Shown in pieces: positions 24,888-32,477 of a stretch of 36,119 bases of DNA. The position numbers and the translations under genes were made by a program. The DNA is from DATJSJ01 sp035504175 (GTDB lineage: Bacteria; Pseudomonadota; Alphaproteobacteria; Acetobacterales; Acetobacteraceae), in contig DATJSJ010000081.1 in the NCBI GenBank assembly GCA_035504175.1, positions 1 to 36,119 of the forward strand, given 5' to 3'. The first letter of the stretch is position 1. Each line of letters begins with the position of its first letter. The notes beneath the pieces are model-generated. The model ran no database searches, was not told the origin of the DNA, and was given only the letters and a program-made list of their open reading frames with translations.

Positions 24888-24904
24888 GCCGGGATCAGCC
24901 CGGC
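24888..24904. other. Hairpin immediately upstream of gtsA
   Basis: GCCGGG (24888-24893) and CCCGGC (24899-24904) form a perfect 6-bp stem around ATCAG, 17 nt upstream of the gtsA start and 12 nt past the enoyl-CoA hydratase stop. It could mark a processing site, a weak terminator of the upstream genes or a 5' stabiliser. Confidence 0.45.
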
Positions 24905-24916
24905 CCGATGCGATCC

Positions 24917-25678
24917 TCAGTCGAAGCGCGGCTTGCGCCGCTCGCGAAATGCCGCGACGCCTTCCGCCAACTCCGCAGTGCCGCTGACGACGGAGGCGGC
25001 GAGCATTTCGAGCACCGCGCCGCCCTCCTCGGTCTCGGCGGCGTTGATCATCTGCTTGGCCAGGATCGCGGCCAGTCGTCCGCGGGCGGCAGCTTCCGTC
25101 GCCAAGCCCCTTGCCCGCGCCAGACCCTCGCCGGCACCGACCACCTCGTCGACCAGCCCCACGCGATACGCCGCGTCCGCGTCGAAGCGCTCGCCGAACA
25201 GCGCCATGCGGCGCACCGGTCCCGCGCCGAAGCGTCGCACCAGGCGCTGCGTGCCCGACCAGCCCGGCACCATTCCGATGCCGGTTTCCGGCAGTCCCAG
25301 CACGGCGCCCGCCTCCGCGATGCGCCGGTCCGCGAGGCCCGCGAGTTCCATGCCTCCGCCCAATGCCGGCCCGTTCAGCACCGCGATCAGCGGCACGCGC
25401 AATCGTGCCAGCTTGTCGAACACGCGGTGCCCTTCACGCACCCAGCGCTGCCCCATGGCGATCGGATCGAGCGCACTCCACGCCGCAACGTCGCCGCCGA
25501 CGCAGAATGCCCGACCGGCGCCGGTCAGAATCGCCATGCGCAGAGTCGGGTCGGCGTCGATCCGGTCGGCGGCATCGGACAGTGCGGCGATCATCGCCGC
25601 GTCCAGCGCGTTCAGCTTCTCCGGCCGGTCGAGCCGGATCAGCGCCGTGCCGTCGGCAATGTCCAGCGCAACGCTCAC
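24917..25678 (-). CDS. Enoyl-CoA hydratase/isomerase (crotonase family)
   Basis: This 253-residue cytoplasmic protein has the crotonase fold. The oxyanion-hole regions are FCVGGD and GPALGGGMELAG. Both catalytic glutamates of hydratases are present (Glu111 in GGMELAG, Glu131 in LPETGIG), so hydratase activity is plausible. Translation starts at a GTG (25676-25678) that overlaps the CoA-transferase stop by 4 bp (GTGA), so the two are coupled. An acyl-CoA enzyme in a carbohydrate uptake operon is unusual; it may process a CoA-activated sugar-acid or side-chain product made by the transferase. Confidence 0.92.
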   Translation of the reverse strand: MSVALDIADGTALIRLDRPEKLNALDAAMIAALSDAADRIDADPTLRMAILTGAGRAFCVGGDVAAWSALDPIAMGQRWVREGHRVFDKLARLRVPLIAVLNGPALGGGMELAGLADRRIAEAGAVLGLPETGIGMVPGWSGTQRLVRRFGAGPVRRMALFGERFDADAAYRVGLVDEVVGAGEGLARARGLATEAAARGRLAAILAKQMINAAETEEGGAVLEMLAASVVSGTAELAEGVAAFRERRKPRFD

Positions 25679-27267
25679 GTCGGCGCTCCGGCGAGACTGA
25701 GCCCGATCGGACCCGGGCGGAACAGCGCGGCATCCATGCGTCGCGGCGGCGCCGGCACCAGCAGCGGGAACTCCGCCTGCGCCAGCACGTCGCGCTCCAG
25801 ATCAACTCCTGGGGCGAGCTCGGTCACGACGAGCCCATCCGGCGTCAGTTCCAGCACGCAGCGCTCGGTGATGTAGGTGGCGCGCTGCCCGTGACGCGCG
25901 GCGCGGCGACCGGAGAAGGTAACGTGATCGACCGCGCCCGCAAGCTTGCGCACCTTGCCCTCGCGGCGGATCACCAGCCCGGCATCATTCACCGCCAGAT
26001 CGGCACCGGCGGTGTAGAGTCCGGCGAAGACGATGCGCCGGGCATTGGCGGTGATGTCGACGAAGCCGCCGGCGCCGGCGGTGACGTGCGGGCGCGCAGC
26101 GAGACGCGAGACGTTGACGCTGCCGTCCGGCCCGATCTGCAGGAAGGACAGCAGCGACAGGTCGAAGCCGCCGCCCTGGAAATAGGTGAACTGGTATGGC
26201 GAGGGCATCATCGCCTCGGCGTTGCTGGCGCAGCCGAACTGGAAATCGAGCAGCGGCACGCCGCCGACCGCGCCCTGCTCGATCACCCAGGTGACCTCGC
26301 CGTGCCGGCCTTCCTCCAGCAGGATCCGCGGCACGTTGGCGGAAATGCCGAAGCCGAGATTGACGGCGTCGCCATGACGCAGCTCCTGCGCGACGCGGCG
26401 GGCGATCACCTTGGCGACGCCGAACGGCACTGGGTCGAAGCTGTCGAGCGGGCGGAACACCTCGCCGGAGATCGCTGGATCGTAGCCGGTCTGCGTCGTC
26501 TGCATCTGCTCGGGCGCGACGACGATCGCATCGACCAGCACGCCGGGCACATGCACCTGCAGCGGGCGCAGCGTGCCCGACTTCGCCAGGCGCTTGACCT
26601 GCGCGATCACGACACCGCCGTTGTTGTGCGCCGCCAGCGCTTGGTCGAGCGGGCCGAGATAGCCGCCCTCGTGCTCATAGGAGAGATTGCCGCGCTCATC
26701 CGCCGTGGTCGCGCGGATGATCGCGACCTGCGGCACGATCGCCGGAAAGAACAGCCAGTCATCGTCGGCGAAGCGCAGCTTGCGCACCACCGGCTCGGCG
26801 GCGGCGCGCGCGTTCATCGCGCAGCCCTCGCGATCCGGATCGACGAAGGTGTCGAGCCCGATCTTCGTCAGCACGCCCGGGCGCCGCGCCGCCGCGTCGC
26901 GGTGCATGTCGAACAGGATGCCGGACGGAACGTTATACGCCGGGATCGCGTTGGCCTCGACCATCTGCCAGATCCGCGGCGGCTCGGCGGAAGACGGGCC
27001 GGACGGGTACGATCCGGCGATGATACGGGCGATCAGTCCCGGCTGCGCCAGGTGATCCACGCCCTTAATGCCGTACATGTCGCCGGCGGCGATCGGATGC
27101 AGCGTGGTGAGGTTGCGCGGCGCGCCCGTTGCCGCGAAGCGCCGCCCGATCGCGGCCAGCACCGCATCGGGACAGCCGAGACCGGAGGAGGAGGAGACCG
27201 AAACCGTGGCGCCGTCCGGGATCAGGGCGGCGGCCTCGTCGGCTGTCAGGACGCGGGGAAAGCCCAT
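25675..27267 (-). CDS. Acyl-CoA transferase, YdiF-like (3-oxoacid CoA-transferase family)
   Basis: This 530-residue single-chain CoA-transferase contains both the alpha-like and beta-like halves. The catalytic Glu330 is in the VIEQGAVGGVP motif and aligns with Glu333 of E. coli YdiF. Family glycine motifs (SSSSGLGCPDAV, GISANVPRIL) are present. It moves CoA between short-chain acyl-CoA donors and carboxylic acids. The start is the ATG at 27265-27267 (MGFPRV), 7 nt after the Gfo/Idh stop; upstream in-frame sequence has no conserved character. Coupled to the hydratase by a 4-bp overlap. The acid substrate is not known, but the setting suggests an acid from sugar breakdown. Confidence 0.92.
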   Translation of the reverse strand: MGFPRVLTADEAAALIPDGATVSVSSSSGLGCPDAVLAAIGRRFAATGAPRNLTTLHPIAAGDMYGIKGVDHLAQPGLIARIIAGSYPSGPSSAEPPRIWQMVEANAIPAYNVPSGILFDMHRDAAARRPGVLTKIGLDTFVDPDREGCAMNARAAAEPVVRKLRFADDDWLFFPAIVPQVAIIRATTADERGNLSYEHEGGYLGPLDQALAAHNNGGVVIAQVKRLAKSGTLRPLQVHVPGVLVDAIVVAPEQMQTTQTGYDPAISGEVFRPLDSFDPVPFGVAKVIARRVAQELRHGDAVNLGFGISANVPRILLEEGRHGEVTWVIEQGAVGGVPLLDFQFGCASNAEAMMPSPYQFTYFQGGGFDLSLLSFLQIGPDGSVNVSRLAARPHVTAGAGGFVDITANARRIVFAGLYTAGADLAVNDAGLVIRREGKVRKLAGAVDHVTFSGRRAARHGQRATYITERCVLELTPDGLVVTELAPGVDLERDVLAQAEFPLLVPAPPRRMDAALFRPGPIGLSLAGAPT

Positions 27268-27274
27268 GCTGCGC

Positions 27275-28282
27275 TCAGAGCCCCGGCTCGATCGCGGTCT
27301 CAGCACCGCTGCGCGCCGCCTGCAGCGTCGCGAGCGCGATGGCCAGCGACCGCACGCCGTCCACGCCGTCGGCCGCCGGCGCGCCGGTGCCACCGACGGC
27401 GGCGTGGAAGGCACGCAGCGCGCGCTCGTAGAGACCCTCGTGCTGCAATGCCAGCGCCTCCTCGCCATCCGCCCGACGCAAGATCACGGTGCCGACCGGC
27501 TGCTGCGTCATGCAGTCGGTCGCGATGAGCGAGCCTTCCGTGCCGTGCACCTCAAACCCGGTGCGGGCGTGGCGGGTGGTGAAGGCGTCGTGGAACTGCG
27601 CCAGCAGGCCGGAGCGGAAGCGGATCACGCCCATCACCCCGTCCTCGATCACGCCTTCACCCATGCCGGCGCGCTGGGTCATGGCGGTGACGGCGACCGG
27701 CTCGTCATCCAGTACGAAACGCAGCGTGTCACCGTCGTGCACGGTGATGTCCATCACGACGCCGGCGCCGGTGCCCGGATCGTGGATGCGCCAGCCTTGC
27801 AAATGCGGCGGCAGGAACACCGCATGGAAGACGCGCGCGAACAGCGGCCGGCCGATGCGCCCCGCGGCGATCGCCGCCCGCATCGCGCGGTGCGTCGCGG
27901 CATTGCGCAGATGGTGATTGGTGCCGAGCACCACGCCGCGCGCGCGGCAAGCGGCGACCATCTCTCGTGCCTCGGGGAGCGTCAGCGCCAGCGGCTTTTC
28001 GCACAGCACGTGCTTGCCGGCGGCGGCGGCGGCCAGGGTCTGCGCCGCGTGCTGCTCGTTGGTGGTGGAGATGTAAACGGCGTCGATCGCCGCGTCCTGC
28101 AGCAACGCCTCCAGCTCGGGGGCGACGTGTGGGATGCCGTTCGCCGCGGCGTAGTCCCGGCCGCGCGCCGGGTCGCGGCTGAACAGGCTGGTGACCTCGC
28201 CACCGGTGGCACGGATCGCGCCGATCACCCATTCACGGGCGATCGTGCTCGCACCAATCAACCCCCATCGCACCGCCATCAC
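27275..28282 (-). CDS. Gfo/Idh/MocA family oxidoreductase
   Basis: This 335-residue NAD(P)-dependent sugar or cyclitol dehydrogenase has an N-terminal Rossmann fold (WGLIGASTIA), the family EKPLA motif (Glu-Lys-Pro) with the catalytic-site Lys, and a C-terminal substrate domain with GAGVVMDITVHDGDTLRF, which supplies the usual Asp/His pair. The gene begins at a GTG (28280-28282), with an ATG directly after it; either overlaps the LacI stop, which implies co-transcription with the regulator. Family members oxidise hydroxyls of sugars, inositols or 3-keto intermediates. The exact substrate is not visible. Confidence 0.92.
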   Translation of the reverse strand: MMAVRWGLIGASTIAREWVIGAIRATGGEVTSLFSRDPARGRDYAAANGIPHVAPELEALLQDAAIDAVYISTTNEQHAAQTLAAAAAGKHVLCEKPLALTLPEAREMVAACRARGVVLGTNHHLRNAATHRAMRAAIAAGRIGRPLFARVFHAVFLPPHLQGWRIHDPGTGAGVVMDITVHDGDTLRFVLDDEPVAVTAMTQRAGMGEGVIEDGVMGVIRFRSGLLAQFHDAFTTRHARTGFEVHGTEGSLIATDCMTQQPVGTVILRRADGEEALALQHEGLYERALRAFHAAVGGTGAPAADGVDGVRSLAIALATLQAARSGAETAIEPGL

Positions 28283-29316
28283 GCCGCCCCCGCTGTCAGC
28301 CGGGCGCCGCAGGACTGGCGTACCACCAGTTGCGTCGCACCGATCACGATTTCATCTTTCGCGCCGGGCTGCTCGATCAGCCGCAGCAGCAGCCGTGCCG
28401 CCCGCTCGCCCAATCCTTCGCCATTGACCGCGATGGTGGTGAGCGGCGGTGACATCTGGCGCGCCTCGGCGATGTCGTCGAAGCCCACCACGGCGAAGTC
28501 GCGCCCGGCGACGCGGCCGCGATCGGCCAGCGCGTGCAGCGTCCCGATCGCCACCACGTCGTTGTAGGCGAGACAGGCGGTCGGCGGATCGGCGAGGGCG
28601 AGCACCTGCGCCAGCGCCGTGCGGCCACCCTCGCGCGTCGGCCGCGCGTCGGCGACCAGTGCCGGATCGAACGCGATGCCCGCCGCGCGCAGCGCGTCGC
28701 GATAGCCCGCCTGGCGTTCGCCGCGCACCGCCATGCCCGGCATGCCGCCAAGGAAGGCGATGCGGCGATGACCGAGCGCGATCAGATGCGCGGTCGCGGT
28801 GCGGGCGCCGCCGCGATTGTCCGGCATGACGGCGGAACCGCGGGCGCCGCGCGGGTGGCGCATGGCGAACACCACGGGCAGCGCGCCGGTGAGCGCATCG
28901 AGTTGCGCCGCGTCGGTGTCGAGCGCCGGCGCCAGGATCAGTCCGGACGCGCCGTGTTCACGCATCGAGCGAATCACCTGCGCCTGGCGCACCGGACTTT
29001 CCGCGGTGTTGGCGAGGAACGGCACCACCGCCGCGGTCTGGCAGCCGCGTTCGATGCCTATCGCGAGCTCCGTGTAGAACGGGTTGGCGAGATCGTTGAT
29101 GACCATGCCGATGACGGGATTGCCGGCACCGCGCAGTCGCGCCGCGCTGCGGTTGTAGACGTAGCCGAGCGCCTGCATCGCCTCGGTCACGCGAGCGCGG
29201 GTCTGCGGTTTCACCAGGTCGCTGCCGTTCAGCACCAGCGAGACGGTCGATTTGGACACGCCGGCCGCCCGCGCGATGTCGCGGATCGTCGCCCGCTGCG
29301 GCGACTCCCCCTCCAT
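28279..29316 (-). CDS. LacI-family transcriptional regulator
   Basis: This 345-residue repressor-type protein has an N-terminal helix-turn-helix (ATIRDIARAAGVSKSTVSLV, near residue 9), the hinge helix around NRSAARLRG, and a periplasmic-binding-like effector domain (VIGMVINDLANPFYTELAIG through AVVGFDDIAEARQMSPPLTT). The ATG at 29314-29316 gives the usual short leader before the HTH, but no clear ribosome-binding site lies upstream of it. A GTG at 29344-29346 with AAGAGG upstream is an alternative that would put the first operator inside the gene. Its stop overlaps the Gfo/Idh start, so it heads the operon and is likely autoregulated through the operator at 29322-29334. The inducer is presumably a sugar. 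Confidence 0.93.
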   Translation of the reverse strand: MEGESPQRATIRDIARAAGVSKSTVSLVLNGSDLVKPQTRARVTEAMQALGYVYNRSAARLRGAGNPVIGMVINDLANPFYTELAIGIERGCQTAAVVPFLANTAESPVRQAQVIRSMREHGASGLILAPALDTDAAQLDALTGALPVVFAMRHPRGARGSAVMPDNRGGARTATAHLIALGHRRIAFLGGMPGMAVRGERQAGYRDALRAAGIAFDPALVADARPTREGGRTALAQVLALADPPTACLAYNDVVAIGTLHALADRGRVAGRDFAVVGFDDIAEARQMSPPLTTIAVNGEGLGERAARLLLRLIEQPGAKDEIVIGATQLVVRQSCGARLTAGAA

Positions 29317-29321
29317 GGCAC

Positions 29322-29334
29322 TTGGACCGTCCAA
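29322..29334. promoter_or_regulatory. LacI-type operator O1 next to the lacI start
   Basis: TTGGACCGTCCAA is a 6-1-6 inverted repeat ending 6 nt before the ATG of the LacI gene. It shares the TTGGA/TCCAA half-sites with the second site at 29374-29389, but with a core shorter by one base. Binding here would block expression of the regulator and its downstream operon. Its position fits autorepression. Confidence 0.65.
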
Positions 29335-29367
29335 ATTTCTGCCCACGAATTCAGCCTCTTGCCGCCC

Positions 29368-29397
29368 TTGTGAATTGGAACGATCCAATGCTATACC
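29368..29397 (+). promoter_or_regulatory. Sigma70-type promoter for the DUF993 gene
   Basis: TTGTGA (29368-29373) and TATACC (29392-29397) are separated by 18 nt, with TG two bases before the -10 box (TGC-TATACC, extended -10). The region is visibly AT-richer than its surroundings. Transcription would start near 29404, leaving a leader of about 84 nt. The whole operator O2 fills the spacer. Confidence 0.65.
29374..29389. promoter_or_regulatory. LacI-type operator O2 inside the DUF993 promoter spacer
   Basis: ATTGGAACGATCCAAT is a 16-bp dyad with 6-bp arms and a central CG, the form typical of LacI-family operators. It lies exactly between the -35 and -10 boxes of the plus-strand promoter, so a bound repressor would exclude RNA polymerase. 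It also lies upstream of the lacI gene and could pair with O1. Confidence 0.75.
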
Positions 29398-29487
29398 GCA
29401 AGCGGCGGCCGGTCAAGCGCCGGATGCGGTCTCCGGTCCAGCCCGCCCGCCGCATGACGGTCCGAGCCAGAGCGGGGACGTAAACCG

Positions 29488-30645
29488 ATGCCATCCATCA
29501 GCCTGCCCGACACGACGGGCGTTCTGTCCGACTACGCGCTCGGCGAGCCCTCGGTGTTTCCGATGTCCGGGCCGCCGATCCGCGTGCGCAGCGTCTATGC
29601 CGCGGCGCATGTGGTGATGGATCCGTTGCGCTCGGGCAACCCTTGGCGGGCGCCGGTGGTCGACTGGGACGCGACGCTGCGGTTCCGCCATCACCTCTGG
29701 ACGCTCGGCTTCGCGATCGCCGAAGCGATGGACACGGCACAGCGGGGCATGGGACTCGACTGGCAGGGCGCGAAGGAACTGATCCGGCGCTCGCTCGCCG
29801 AAGCGCGCACGGTCGAGGGGGCCGATCTCGCCTGCGGCGTCGGGACCGACCAGCTCGATGCGTCCGCGGCCACCAGTCTCGACGATGTCGCCGCGGCCTA
29901 CGAGGAACAACTGGCGCATGTCGAACGCTGCGGTGGCCGGGCGATTCTGATGGCGAGCCGTGCGTTGTGCCGCGTCGCGCGCTCGGCCGACGATTATCGC
30001 CGCGTCTACGGGCGCCTCATCGACCAGGCAAGCGACAGGGTCATCCTGCACTGGCTCGGCGACATGTTCGATCCGCATCTGGCCGGCTATTGGGGCAGCA
30101 GCGACGTCACCACCGCGATGGGCACGGTGCTGGCCCTGATCGAGGACCATCGCGACCGGATCGACGGGATCAAGATCTCGCTGCTCGACCAGGCGCAGGA
30201 GGAGATCCTGCGCGCGCGCCTGCCCGACGGCGTGAAGATGTACACAGGCGACGACTTCAACTTCGCCGCCACGATCGAGGGCGACGGGGGGCACCACTCG
30301 CACGGGCTGCTTGGGATCTTCGATCCGATCGCGCCCGCTGCCGCGGCGGCGCTCGCGTGCCTGGCCGCGGGAGATGTTGCCGGCTACCGCGCCATCCTCG
30401 GCCCGACCGTGCCGCTCTCACGCCGGATCTTCGAGGCGCCGACGCAGTTCTACAAGGCCGGCGTGGTGTTCCTGGCCTGGCTCAACGGGCATCAGGAGCA
30501 TTTCCACCTGCTCGGCGGCATGGAGTCGGCGCGCGGCATCCTGCACTACGCCGAGGTGTTCCGGCTCGCCGACAAGGCCGGCCTGATTCGCGACCCGGAC
30601 CGCGCCGCCTGGCGCATGCGGGCGCTGCTCGCGACCTATGGCTGA
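29488..30645 (+). CDS. DUF993 family aldolase-like protein (DHDPS/TIM-barrel superfamily)
   Basis: This 385-residue cytoplasmic protein belongs to the DUF993 group often annotated as dihydrodipicolinate synthase-like. The TIM-barrel pattern ends with a GIKISL motif whose Lys229 sits where class I aldolases and DHDPS form a Schiff base. Other conserved stretches are VILHWLGDMFDP, YTGDDFNFAATIEGDG and HQEHFHLLGGMESARG. Function in the group is not established; aldol cleavage of a keto-sugar or keto-acid is inferred. It is divergent from the LacI gene, with an operator inside its promoter, so it is very likely part of the same regulon. The ribosome-binding site is weak (GCGGGGA, about 11 nt upstream). 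Confidence 0.85.
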   Translation: MPSISLPDTTGVLSDYALGEPSVFPMSGPPIRVRSVYAAAHVVMDPLRSGNPWRAPVVDWDATLRFRHHLWTLGFAIAEAMDTAQRGMGLDWQGAKELIRRSLAEARTVEGADLACGVGTDQLDASAATSLDDVAAAYEEQLAHVERCGGRAILMASRALCRVARSADDYRRVYGRLIDQASDRVILHWLGDMFDPHLAGYWGSSDVTTAMGTVLALIEDHRDRIDGIKISLLDQAQEEILRARLPDGVKMYTGDDFNFAATIEGDGGHHSHGLLGIFDPIAPAAAAALACLAAGDVAGYRAILGPTVPLSRRIFEAPTQFYKAGVVFLAWLNGHQEHFHLLGGMESARGILHYAEVFRLADKAGLIRDPDRAAWRMRALLATYG

Positions 30646-30665
30646 GCCGGGAAGGCAGACCCGCC

Positions 30666-30690
30666 GCCGCCGGGCTTCGCCCAGCGCGGC
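30666..30690. terminator. Possible bidirectional terminator hairpin
   Basis: GCCGC (30666-30670) pairs with GCGGC (30686-30690), with an inner GGGC-TTC-GCCC stem at 30672-30682. It lies in the 63-nt convergent gap between the DUF993 and SMP-30 genes, as expected of a shared terminator. No T-run is seen, so efficiency is uncertain. Confidence 0.45.
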
Positions 30691-30708
30691 AAGCCATGAC
30701 ACGGACGC

Positions 30709-31581
30709 TCAGCCGGCGAAGCGCGGCTCCGGCAGGCCCCGCACGCCGAGATCGTAGATCGCAAACAGCGAACCGCGCAGCACGCCGTCAGAGGGAAAGC
30801 GCGGCAGCGGCGGCTTGGCCATCGACGTGACGTACAGCACGTCGAGATTCGGACCGCCGAACATCACGCTGGTCACCTTCTTCACCGGCATCTCGATGAC
30901 GCGATCGACCGAGCCGTCCGGCCGATAGCGCACCAGGCGACCGACATAGACATGCGCGCTCCAGACGCAGCCCTCCGCATCCACCGTCGCGCCGTCGAAT
31001 CCGCCGCCGTCGCGATCCCGGGTGCAGAAGCACCGCTTGTTCGCGACCGTACCGCTCGCCTGGTCGTAGTCATAGGCGGAAATTTCGCCGGACCAGCTAT
31101 CGGCGAAATACAGCGTGCCGCCATCCGGGCTCCAGCACGGCCCGTTGCTGACGATGATGCCCGTATCCAGCGTCGTGACCGTGAGATCCGGGTCGAGCCG
31201 GTACAGCGCCCCGTTCGGACCGTCCTCCATCGTGTCCATCGATCCCGCGATGAACCGTCCCCGCTTGTCAACCTTGCCGTCGTTCAGCCGGTTGGCCGGT
31301 CGGCCCGGCTCGGGGTCGCGGATCAGTGCCACTTCGCCCGTGTCGAAATCCAGGAAGTGGAAACCGCGCGCCAGCGACACGACCGCGCCGCCGGACCGGC
31401 GCAGACACATCGAACCGATCTTCTCCGGCACGTCCCAGGCGCGCACCTCGCGTCCGTCGGCGGTGCAGCGGAACACCCGCCCGTCGAAACTGTCGATCCA
31501 GTACAGGCGCTGCTCGTCCACGTCCCATAGCGGCCCTTCGCCGAGCGTGGTTTTCACGTCCACGAGCACTTCGATGCGCAT
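30709..31581 (-). CDS. SMP-30/gluconolactonase family lactonase
   Basis: This 290-residue protein of the six-bladed propeller SMP-30/regucalcin family hydrolyses sugar lactones to aldonic acids using a divalent metal. Metal-site segments are recognisable: Glu15 in LGEGPLW, Asn in SNGPCWSPDG and Asp in GFDGATVDAEG. No signal peptide is visible. GGGAGG precedes the ATG at 31579-31581. It sits downstream of the SDR gene on the minus strand with a 102-nt gap, in a group with the ribose-type importer. A dehydrogenase-lactonase pair would give an aldonic acid for the DUF993 aldolase route. This is inference. Confidence 0.92.
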   Translation of the reverse strand: MRIEVLVDVKTTLGEGPLWDVDEQRLYWIDSFDGRVFRCTADGREVRAWDVPEKIGSMCLRRSGGAVVSLARGFHFLDFDTGEVALIRDPEPGRPANRLNDGKVDKRGRFIAGSMDTMEDGPNGALYRLDPDLTVTTLDTGIIVSNGPCWSPDGGTLYFADSWSGEISAYDYDQASGTVANKRCFCTRDRDGGGFDGATVDAEGCVWSAHVYVGRLVRYRPDGSVDRVIEMPVKKVTSVMFGGPNLDVLYVTSMAKPPLPRFPSDGVLRGSLFAIYDLGVRGLPEPRFAG

Positions 31582-31683
31582 CGTCGCCTCCCTTGCGATG
31601 GCCGACGCCCGGCCAAGCTCGCCCGACGAAAGCCGCCGTCTCGACTCGATCGGCGCCCCTCCGGGCAGGACCGGCCGGCCGGT

Positions 31684-32457
31684 TCAGAGCGTCTCGACGT
31701 TGCCGCAGACGCCGAGCGACTGGCCCGAAACGTTGCGGCCGAGCGGCGAGACCAGGAAGAGCACCATGTGTGCCACGTCCTCGGCCGTCACCATGCGGCG
31801 CAGCGACACCTTCTCGAGATACTGCGCCTCCATCGCCGCGTGCGACAGGCCGAGCTGCTCGGCGCGGGCGCGGATCACGCCGTCGATCCGCGGACCCTGC
31901 ACGATGCCGGGCAGGATCGCGTTCACCGCGATGCCCGACGGCCCAAGTTCTTTCGCCAGGCTCTGGGTGAAGCCGATGACGCCCCATTTCGCGGCGGCAT
32001 AGGGCGTTCGATAGGCGTAGCCGTGCCGGCCGGCGGCCGAGGACATGTTGACGATGGCACCGCCACCCGCCGCCTTCAGCAGCGGCACGGCGCGACGCGT
32101 GCACAGGAACTGGCCGGTGAGATCGATATCAATGCAGCGCCGCCAATCCTCGGGGCTGATCTCCTCCACCCCGCCGGTCGGACCGGCAATGCCAGCATTG
32201 TTGACCAGCACGTCGAGTCCACCCAGCGTGCGCTGCGCGTCGTCGAACAGCCGATCGACCTGGTTCGCGTCGGAGACGTCGGCGAGCGTCGTTGCGACCG
32301 ATAGCGCGCCGGCGCACGCCTCGAGCCCCGCCGCATCGACGTCGCAGATGTGCACGCGTGCCCCGGCCTCGACCAGCGCCGTGACGATCGCGCGGCCGAT
32401 GCCGCCGGCCCCCGCCGTCACCACGACCCGCTGTCCCTTCGCCGTCAGTTCCGTCAT
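31684..32457 (-). CDS. Short-chain dehydrogenase/reductase
   Basis: This 257-residue classical SDR has a glycine-rich cofactor motif (TAGAGGIG), NNAG, an active-site Ser in NMSSAAGRHGYAYR, the YxxxK motif (YAAAK) and a C-terminal SGQSLGVCGN. Such enzymes oxidise a sugar hydroxyl to the lactone or ketone. The GAGGAG site upstream of the ATG (32455-32457) fixes the start; a long upstream frame runs through the permease gene and is not real. It follows the permease by 20 nt and precedes the lactonase, the order expected for a sugar dehydrogenase-lactonase pair. Confidence 0.92.
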   Translation of the reverse strand: MTELTAKGQRVVVTAGAGGIGRAIVTALVEAGARVHICDVDAAGLEACAGALSVATTLADVSDANQVDRLFDDAQRTLGGLDVLVNNAGIAGPTGGVEEISPEDWRRCIDIDLTGQFLCTRRAVPLLKAAGGGAIVNMSSAAGRHGYAYRTPYAAAKWGVIGFTQSLAKELGPSGIAVNAILPGIVQGPRIDGVIRARAEQLGLSHAAMEAQYLEKVSLRRMVTAEDVAHMVLFLVSPLGRNVSGQSLGVCGNVETL

Positions 32458-32477
32458 TGCCGTGTCTCCTCGATCGC

